Assembly (NCBI GenBank): GCA_020348625.1
Contig: CP070752.1
Coordinates: 955,483 to 966,556, forward strand
Source of the DNA: Deltaproteobacteria bacterium
GTDB lineage: Bacteria > Desulfobacterota > DSM-4660 > Desulfatiglandales > B25-G16
DNA length: 11,074 nucleotides
Direction of reading: 5' to 3'
The notes under the pieces were generated by a model. It was not told the origin of the DNA, did not search any database, and worked only from the letters and a program-made list of their open reading frames with translations. Shown here one piece after another: positions 1-4,812 of this stretch; positions within the stretch are counted from its first letter, which is position 1, and each line of letters starts with the position of its first letter. Position numbers and translations under genes: made by a program.

Positions 1-146
1 CTGGCACCCAAAATAACCCCGCCCTGAAAGCCTCCTCCAGGGCTGTGATGGCCATGCATGATCACATACAGGGCATAGAGTTGGATGAATGGTATGAGTA
101 TCCTGGCTACTGTTCTGATAATGATATCATCGGTCAAGCGGATCAT
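1..146 (-). CDS. mnhB: MnhB/MrpB-type Na+/H+ antiporter subunit, N-terminal part
   Basis: Membrane subunit B of the multi-subunit Mrp/Mnh monovalent cation/proton antiporter; related subunits also occur in Mbh/Mbx-type hydrogenase complexes. Only the first 48 codons are present and the gene runs off the low-coordinate end. The protein begins MIRLTDDII, has a hydrophobic stretch at about residues 15-30 (first membrane helix), then the strongly conserved family block HGHHSPGGGFQGG at residues 31-43. That block is what identifies it. The ATG at 144-146 is preceded by AAGGA (157-161, spacing 10), which is itself part of a heptamer repeat tract. It lies 97 bases downstream of mnhE. The usual small subunits F and G are not between them. 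The family call is firm; whether it belongs to an antiporter or a hydrogenase-type complex cannot be told from this window. Confidence 0.9.
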   Translation of the reverse strand, partial: MIRLTDDIIIRTVARILIPFIQLYALYVIMHGHHSPGGGFQGGVILGA

Positions 147-147
147 T

Positions 148-236
148 GTTTGTTGTTCCTTGCTTGTTTCTCGTTACTGGTTCCTAGGTACTCGCTGCTA
201 TAACGAGTAACGAGTAACAAGGAACGAGTAACCACG
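148..236. repeat. Heptamer repeat tract (AACNNNN), present in both orientations
   Basis: The mnhE-mnhB gap is almost entirely 7-base-periodic sequence. On the plus strand, 202-236 reads as five consecutive units: AACGAGT, AACGAGT, AACAAGG, AACGAGT, AACCACG. On the minus strand, 182-162 reads AACCAGT, AACGAGA, AACAAGC, followed by a shifted continuation (AAGGAAC, AACAAAC) that reaches the mnhB start. The two halves are therefore imperfect inverted copies, separated by about 20 bases, and could fold into a long irregular hairpin in RNA. The same units (AACGAGT, AACAAGN) recur upstream of uvrA at 10409-10436. The period and units are seen directly; origin and function are unknown. Confidence 0.8.
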
Positions 237-243
237 AATCCCA

Positions 244-960
244 TCACTTGAGTGCCCCAAATATCCGGGATACATCTAATATATCCTGAATATAAACGTG
301 ATCTGCCTCCATCAAGACATGGGCGATCTTGTCCTCCATCTCTCCGGTATTGAGGTCGTAGGCAACCTTCTTATCAAGGGCATGTACAAAGAATTCCCCT
401 TCTCGAATATCCACGGTAATGGTGCCGGGGGTAAGGGTAATGGAATTGGCCAAGGCAACCCACGAAATGTCGCTCTCCAGTTTTGTGCGGAACCTTACGA
501 TCTGAGGGTCTATCGGCATCTTGGGGGATAGTGCCAGATACGCTACGTGAAGATTAGCCGAAAAAATCTGGCTCAGAAACCAGGGCCCAGCTTGCAAGAA
601 CCTTCGAGCCCTTATTCTAAAGTCCCCGAGTCTCACGTTGAAAAACAGCAGATCGTGAGACAGGTAAGCGACAAGAATAGAACAAATGATACCGAGGGTA
701 AGGTGAAATACGTCAAAACGGGCTGAGAGCAGAATCCAGAATGCCAAGAGGGTAAAGAAGGTTATCGTGAAGTTTCGCAGTGCTAATCTGGAACGCTGGG
801 CACCGGATAGAAAAGCCCTGGCCTCTCGTTTTTCCGCTAAAGACTTTGTCTCGCTGGTTAGTTTAGCGGAACTGTATAAGAGCTCACGGGCCTCATCTCT
901 GGCCTTTTCGAGAATCTCAAAGGCCTTATCGGTGGCTTGCACCAATACCGTGACTTCCAT
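244..960 (-). CDS. mnhE: MnhE/MrpE-type Na+/H+ antiporter subunit with N-terminal extension
   Basis: Subunit E of an Mrp/Mnh cation/proton antiporter (or an Mbh-like complex), an inner-membrane protein. The family region is clear: membrane helices at about residues 63-79, 84-101 and 121-144, then the soluble tail with the hallmark ALANSITLTPGT at 169-180. I start at the ATG at 958-960, which has GGGGGG three bases upstream; an in-frame TTG at 1014 would add 18 residues but has no such support. This gives 238 residues, against roughly 160 for typical MrpE. The extra length is residues 1-62: a highly charged, Ala/Glu/Lys/Arg-rich, probably coiled-coil segment before the first membrane helix. 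It follows two Usp genes and precedes mnhB, but F and G are absent between E and B. Family call firm; the role of the extension is unknown. Confidence 0.9.
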   Translation of the reverse strand: MEVTVLVQATDKAFEILEKARDEARELLYSSAKLTSETKSLAEKREARAFLSGAQRSRLALRNFTITFFTLLAFWILLSARFDVFHLTLGIICSILVAYLSHDLLFFNVRLGDFRIRARRFLQAGPWFLSQIFSANLHVAYLALSPKMPIDPQIVRFRTKLESDISWVALANSITLTPGTITVDIREGEFFVHALDKKVAYDLNTGEMEDKIAHVLMEADHVYIQDILDVSRIFGALK

Positions 961-963
961 AGA

Positions 964-969
964 CCCCCC
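964..969 (-). promoter_or_regulatory. Shine-Dalgarno for mnhE
   Basis: On the minus strand a GGGGGG run lies three bases before the ATG at 958-960. It decides between this ATG and the in-frame upstream TTG (1012-1014), in favour of the ATG. The spacing is short, so the site is plausible rather than ideal. Confidence 0.5.
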
Positions 970-1117
970 AATTGGCTGTAGGCTAACGGCTATCTGCAGA
1001 ATAACGGCAGGCAACCGATCATGTTCTGGAAAAAGATGCTTCCCTCAAAGGGTATTTCATTCGAATTCTGGCCTTACCCGCCTTAGGCAGACTGGCACCG
1101 CAATCCTTATCCTTACC
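970..1117. other. Intergenic region between usp and mnhE, no gene seen
   Basis: About 150 bases with no supported gene. It contains a small perfect stem CCCT/AGGG with a 3-base loop at 1042-1052. On the minus strand this is followed a few bases later by a T run, but the stem is too short to call a terminator. There is also a CCTAAGG palindrome around 1081-1087. No convincing promoter pair was found, so the change from signalling genes to antiporter genes may or may not mark a new transcript. Confidence 0.4.
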
Positions 1118-1876
1118 CTATGGAATAATGAGAACAGGCACAGATGACTCCTCCGCTACCCGAAAACACGTACTCCCTGAGAAGATCTCCTGAACAGGGC
1201 CCTTTGAGTTATAGCCCATCACTATGAGGGTAGCACCATAGTCCTTTGAGGCCAGGATGATCTCCCCTGCGGTCTTACCGGCATAAATATGAGATTCAGC
1301 GTCTATCTGCTCTTCCAAACAGATCCTCCTCAACTCCTCAATCCTCTCCTTTAGTTGCCGGATATCCTTAACAGTCGGTTTCTCATTCATGACATATACT
1401 ATGTCAAGCACCCCTACGATTTCCTTCAAACTGATAATATAAAGAAACGCCTTATTAGCTGAATCCGACCAATCCGTTGCGAGAATGACGCTGTCGAATA
1501 AGCCTCTCGTGGAAGACCCTTTTTCCGCGGCATTTTCCTGAATAAGCAGTAACGGATATCGCGTATTCCTGATCAGATCTCTCACCGCACCACCCCGAAA
1601 GAGCCTCTTCTTTTCCCTGTTCAGCCGGGTCACGACAAGAGATGCATGCTCCTTGTCGGCGGTCTCCAAGATCGTGGATGGAAGCGGCTTTGATCCCTCA
1701 ACCGTGCTAAGACTCACTCCATCGTTAGACAATCTCCTTCTCAGCTCTTCCGGTGCCTTCTCAGAGAGAAGAGTGATCCCTTCCAACCCAGTCTTCTTGA
1801 TAGCAAGCAGGCCTTCGAAAATATCATACGTCGGTTCACGGAGGTCCGTGGCGTAAACAAGCTTCTTTATTTCCAT
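1118..1876 (-). CDS. Universal stress protein, tandem UspA domains (252 aa)
   Basis: Cytoplasmic stress protein built of two UspA-like domains, at about residues 1-115 and 126-252. The first begins with the strand KKLVYATDL and the second with SVILATDWSDSANKAF, the usual Usp beta1/alpha1 pattern. The C-terminal domain has the spacing of the ATP-binding loop (G-x2-G-x9-G-S/T): GYNSKGPVQEIFSGST, with Ser in place of the second Gly. In the first domain the loop is more degenerate (TRLN...RGGA), so nucleotide binding there is doubtful. The start ATG at 1874-1876 lies 12 bases after the stop of the other usp gene and has no strong Shine-Dalgarno, suggesting translational coupling. The two neighbours differ considerably and look like diverged paralogues. 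Family call firm, specific function unknown. Confidence 0.88.
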   Translation of the reverse strand: MEIKKLVYATDLREPTYDIFEGLLAIKKTGLEGITLLSEKAPEELRRRLSNDGVSLSTVEGSKPLPSTILETADKEHASLVVTRLNREKKRLFRGGAVRDLIRNTRYPLLLIQENAAEKGSSTRGLFDSVILATDWSDSANKAFLYIISLKEIVGVLDIVYVMNEKPTVKDIRQLKERIEELRRICLEEQIDAESHIYAGKTAGEIILASKDYGATLIVMGYNSKGPVQEIFSGSTCFRVAEESSVPVLIIP

Positions 1877-1888
1877 GGCTTCGGATAG

Positions 1889-2764
1889 CTAGGCATCTGC
1901 TGGTATGACGAGAAGCGGGAGTTCAGATCGCTCTGCCAGGGCGTGGGAGACACTGCCAGACCATTTCTCTTTCCACACACTTGACTTCTTTGTTCCAACT
2001 ACAATCATGGTAGCCCTGTGTTCGGCGGCGCCCCTTACAATCTGCTCTTCTGTATTGCCGATATAGAGGTGAGGGCGCGCATCAAATCTCTCCTTGGCAA
2101 AGACATCGCATACTTCGTCCAGCCGCTTCTTGTTCTCTCTCTCAACCTTGTGGGCCTCCATCTTCGAGAGCTTTCCAATCTCTTTCTCGCTAAGGACATG
2201 AATGATCTCAACGCGCTTCACCGATCCCTTGAGGGCAAGCACAAAGTCAAGGACCTTTTCAGACGAAACCGACCAATCGATGGCCAAGAGAAGTCTTTCA
2301 AATGGGTCTTCACCCACTTTTCCCGACACTGATGCGTAGTTATAAATCAAGACAGGTTTAACCGCTCTTCTCAAAAGATCTGACGTTTCAGAGCCCGCAA
2401 AAAGCTCCCCAAGCTTGCCCTTCTTAAGACGGGCAGTCACAATGAGGTCAACACGTTCTATCTCGGTAACAGAAAGGATCTTGGGCACCACATTCCCAAT
2501 GGCTATGTGGGCCCCCACCTCCATACCCTCCTCAAAGAGCGTTTCAGCCCAATCAATAAACCGGATATCAGCTATCTCTCGGAGCTTACGTTCCTCCTGT
2601 TTAAGATAGCCGGTACCCCTCCTCATGGCTACCTTCTCTCTCTGTATCACATGGAGGAATACCACATGATTCAGACCAGCCTTTCTGAGCCCCAATAACG
2701 ATTGCAAGGCATCGAACCATAGTTCCTCGAACTCGGAAACAAACAGCATCGTGGTGATCTTCAT
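1889..2764 (-). CDS. Universal stress protein, tandem UspA domains (291 aa)
   Basis: Second two-domain Usp. Domain 1 (about residues 1-142) opens with KITTMLFVSEF and ends with a loop LKKGKLGELFAGSE, followed by KPVLIY. Domain 2 (about 155-291) opens with RLLLAIDWSVSSEKVLDFVLALK and ends with VVGTKKSSVWKEKWSGSVSHAL then LPLLVIPADA. In the last loop the first Gly and the final Gly-Ser are kept while the second Gly is Lys, so ATP binding is possible but not assured. I start at the ATG (2762-2764), with GGGGG five bases upstream; a GTG immediately before it (2765-2767) is the only alternative and adds one residue. It lies 28 bases downstream of the response regulator and 12 bases upstream of the next usp, consistent with one transcript. 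Such pairs often accompany ion transporters and redox regulators; the link here is inference. Confidence 0.88.
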   Translation of the reverse strand: MKITTMLFVSEFEELWFDALQSLLGLRKAGLNHVVFLHVIQREKVAMRRGTGYLKQEERKLREIADIRFIDWAETLFEEGMEVGAHIAIGNVVPKILSVTEIERVDLIVTARLKKGKLGELFAGSETSDLLRRAVKPVLIYNYASVSGKVGEDPFERLLLAIDWSVSSEKVLDFVLALKGSVKRVEIIHVLSEKEIGKLSKMEAHKVERENKKRLDEVCDVFAKERFDARPHLYIGNTEEQIVRGAAEHRATMIVVGTKKSSVWKEKWSGSVSHALAERSELPLLVIPADA

Positions 2765-2769
2765 CACAA

Positions 2770-2774
2770 CCCCC
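2770..2774 (-). promoter_or_regulatory. Shine-Dalgarno for the 291-residue usp
   Basis: GGGGG on the minus strand is five bases from the ATG at 2762-2764 and only two from the overlapping GTG at 2765-2767. This makes the ATG the more likely start. Confidence 0.5.
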
Positions 2775-2792
2775 GCATCTTCTTAACCTTGC

Positions 2793-3185
2793 TCAACTCA
2801 AAATCTTGTTCAGGATTTCACTCAGATCCTCGGGCTCCACTGGTTTTTCGAGATATGCCTCAGGTTCGGGCACGGTTTCATCACCAAATTCGGTCAACGC
2901 CACCTGAGACCTGAGAAACGTCCTCTTGGAAACCCCGGAAAGCATAACAACGGGGATATTCTTTAGGGACGGATCGGACTTCAGCTCATGATACATCTTT
3001 ATGCCGCTCTCCTTTGGCATTAGAATATCCAGGATGATGAGATCTGGTCGTTCCCCTCGTACCTTCTGCATCCCCTCCTCACCATCTTTTGCCAAGATAG
3101 GGATATGCCCCGTCTCTTCCACGATAGTTGAGACAAATGTCCTTATATCAGCATCGTCCTCTACATTGAGAACCTTTTTGCCCAT
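2793..3185 (-). CDS. Single-domain response regulator (receiver only)
   Basis: A 130-residue stand-alone receiver domain with no output domain. Acidic pocket Asp10-Asp11, phospho-acceptor Asp53 in LIILDILMP, Ser83 (VVMLSG) in the Thr/Ser switch position, and conserved Lys114 in YLEKPVEP are all present, so it should be phosphorylatable. The distance from Ser83 to Lys114 (31 residues) is about 9 longer than usual. The extra segment follows the switch residue and ends GDETVPEPEAY. The start is the ATG at 3183-3185, with a perfect GGAGGG six bases upstream; a GTG at 3221 in the same frame overlaps the end of the kinase gene and is rejected. It lies 32 bases downstream of the receiver-kinase gene and is probably its partner or a shuttle in a phosphorelay (inference). 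Confidence 0.9.
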   Translation of the reverse strand: MGKKVLNVEDDADIRTFVSTIVEETGHIPILAKDGEEGMQKVRGERPDLIILDILMPKESGIKMYHELKSDPSLKNIPVVMLSGVSKRTFLRSQVALTEFGDETVPEPEAYLEKPVEPEDLSEILNKILS

Positions 3186-3191
3186 GGTCAA

Positions 3192-3197
3192 CCCTCC
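3192..3197 (-). promoter_or_regulatory. Shine-Dalgarno for the response regulator
   Basis: GGAGGG on the minus strand, six bases from the ATG at 3183-3185. It is the best ribosome binding site in the window. It fixes the start 36 bases inside the longest open frame. Confidence 0.8.
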
Positions 3198-3217
3198 ATT
3201 CACAGTTAAAGGCGGTA

Positions 3218-4759
3218 TCACCCGCCCATATTTGCCTTGTTCTGTGCTTCCCTATAGGGCAAGCGAATGGCGAAGCTCGTCCCTTTTCCGAGTTCAGACG
3301 CAACGTTTATTACCCCTCCATTTTCCTTGACCACCTTTTCCGTAACCAGTAACCCCAAGCCGGTTCCCCTTTCGCCTTTGGTGCTGAATGGTGCAGCGAA
3401 GAGGTTTTCCTTTGTCTTATTATCCATGCCAATTCCATTATCGGCTACTTGGAATCTGATCATGTGGTCTTTTTCCATGGCGGTTTCTACTGTAACCAGC
3501 CACCGCTTCTTTGTTGTAGAATCGAAGATGCAGGCATCGATAGCATTGGAAACCAGGTTCAGGAGAGACCTGTGAATGGCCCTTGGGTCCATAAACGCTT
3601 CGCCTATCCGGGGGTCAGGTTTTCTCACTATTCTAATATCGTGCTCTCTCGCCCGGCCGTCCATCAAGGCGCACACTTCCTCCATTATTTCATTGGGAAA
3701 ACAATTCTCCGGTTCGGGTTTTCGATCCTTGGAATAGGCCAGCAAATCGAGCACGAGCTCTGAAATTCTCTCCACGTTTCTCTCGATCATAGCCCAGCCG
3801 TCTTTTATCTTATCCGTATTATTCCTGTCAAGCGCAACGTTCAATACATAGGTTCCGCCCTTGAGTCCGTTCAGGATATTCTTGATATAGTGAGCAAGGC
3901 TTGCCACAGTTTGCCCGGTGGCGGCCAATCTCTCCGATCTAATCAGCTCCTCCTGTAATCTCTTTATCTCCCTTAGATCCTGAAAAAAGCCAACGCTGCC
4001 TACTACCTCGGATTCTGCGAACAGAATAGAGCCCGAGAACCGGGTAGGCACGGCCTCTCCGTCCCTGGCAACAATAGGCACCTCTCGCCACTCCGATAGT
4101 TCCACCTGAACACCCTTTTCTAACCCGGCTGCGAATTGCGAAACCAATTCCGGTGGATAGAGGTATTCGATAGACACTTTTCGGATAATTTCAGAGCGAG
4201 GGTACCTGAATATGTTTTCCGCGCCCTGATTATAGATGACAACAGTCCCCTTTTCATCAGTAGCGATGATGGCATCATTGGATGTGGTAATGAGTTTGTT
4301 TTGGAACTCAGACCTCCTCTTGACCTCCTCGGTAGCAATTTGGACCATGTTCTCCAGGTCATCCGTGTATGACTTAAGCTTCTGCTTTATGGCTATTCTC
4401 TGTTCTGCTCTCTTCAAGGCTACTGAGAGTGCATCATCCTTTATCGGCTTGTTCAGGAAATCGGAGGCATCAAGCTTGAGAGCTTCTATGGCCAGATCCA
4501 TATCTCCATGGCCGGTAATCATTATGACCTCCGCATCGGGATCGAGCTCCTTTACCCGCTTGAGCACCTCGATGCCATCCGCGCCCGGCATCTTGATATC
4601 GGTTAATACTATAGGGGGTGATTCATCCTTGAACAGCTCAATGCCCTCCTCACCTCCGGGAGCTGTTAATACCTCATACCCGTCGCTCGACAGCGAAAGG
4701 GTCAGCATACGTCTGATCCCTTCTTCATCGTCTATGACAAGGAGTTTAGACATGTTCAT
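3218..4759 (-). CDS. Receiver-PAS-histidine kinase (513 aa)
   Basis: Cytoplasmic signalling protein without membrane segments. The order is: receiver domain at residues 3-120 (Asp10/Asp11, phospho-Asp54 in LTDIKMPG, Thr82, Lys104), charged helical linker 115-150, PAS domain about 152-265, dimerisation/phospho-acceptor helix with His290 (SLAHYIKN), and a complete ATPase domain. The ATPase motifs are the N box Asn405 (NLVSNAIDA), G1 Asp440 (VADNGIGM), F box (FAAPFST) and G2 GTGLGL at 465-470. The residue after the catalytic His is Tyr, not the usual Glu/Asp, while Asn294 of the ExxN/T pattern is kept. The ATG at 4757-4759 has AAAGG about 10 bases upstream; an ATG two codons later is possible. 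The receiver at the front suggests it is itself controlled by phosphorylation, perhaps from the large kinase encoded just upstream, and passes signal to the receiver gene downstream. The partner order is inferred from gene order only. Confidence 0.92.
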   Translation of the reverse strand: MNMSKLLVIDDEEGIRRMLTLSLSSDGYEVLTAPGGEEGIELFKDESPPIVLTDIKMPGADGIEVLKRVKELDPDAEVIMITGHGDMDLAIEALKLDASDFLNKPIKDDALSVALKRAEQRIAIKQKLKSYTDDLENMVQIATEEVKRRSEFQNKLITTSNDAIIATDEKGTVVIYNQGAENIFRYPRSEIIRKVSIEYLYPPELVSQFAAGLEKGVQVELSEWREVPIVARDGEAVPTRFSGSILFAESEVVGSVGFFQDLREIKRLQEELIRSERLAATGQTVASLAHYIKNILNGLKGGTYVLNVALDRNNTDKIKDGWAMIERNVERISELVLDLLAYSKDRKPEPENCFPNEIMEEVCALMDGRAREHDIRIVRKPDPRIGEAFMDPRAIHRSLLNLVSNAIDACIFDSTTKKRWLVTVETAMEKDHMIRFQVADNGIGMDNKTKENLFAAPFSTKGERGTGLGLLVTEKVVKENGGVINVASELGKGTSFAIRLPYREAQNKANMGG

Positions 4760-4776
4760 AGCCCGATAACCTTTAT

Positions 4777-4799
4777 GGGGTTCAGGGTTCCCAAACCCC
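4777..4799 (-). other. Possible RNA hairpin between the two kinase genes
   Basis: The 53-base gap between the kinase genes holds an inverted repeat. On the minus strand, GGGGTT and AACCCC (6 bp) enclose an inner GGG/CCC pair. No T run follows on the transcribed side, and AAAGG for the next gene starts immediately after it. It therefore looks more like an intra-operon processing or attenuation element than a terminator. Only the complementarity is seen; no function is shown. Confidence 0.35.
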
Positions 4800-4812
4800 G
4801 TTAGCTGTTACG

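Noticed and set aside
148..236. Heptamer tract considered as a CRISPR array or tRNA-like element
   Set aside because: Units are 7 bases with no spacers, so it is not CRISPR. No cloverleaf or anticodon arm can be drawn.
1012..1014. TTG start for mnhE adding 18 residues
   Set aside because: No Shine-Dalgarno precedes it, while the ATG at 958-960 has a G run just upstream.
767..1147. 126-residue plus-strand open frame over the mnhE start and the gap
   Set aside because: It is opposite the mnhE N-terminal region, with no family motif and no convincing ribosome binding site. It is a shadow.
3186..3221. Longer response regulator starting at the GTG overlapping the kinase stop
   Set aside because: The ATG at 3183-3185 has an ideal GGAGGG at six bases and begins exactly at the first receiver strand; the longer version adds an unrelated leader.
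4236..4769. 177-residue plus-strand open frame
   Set aside because: It lies fully opposite the receiver-PAS-kinase gene, whose motifs are unmistakable. The translation has no recognisable domain and is Ser-rich, as expected of an antisense shadow.
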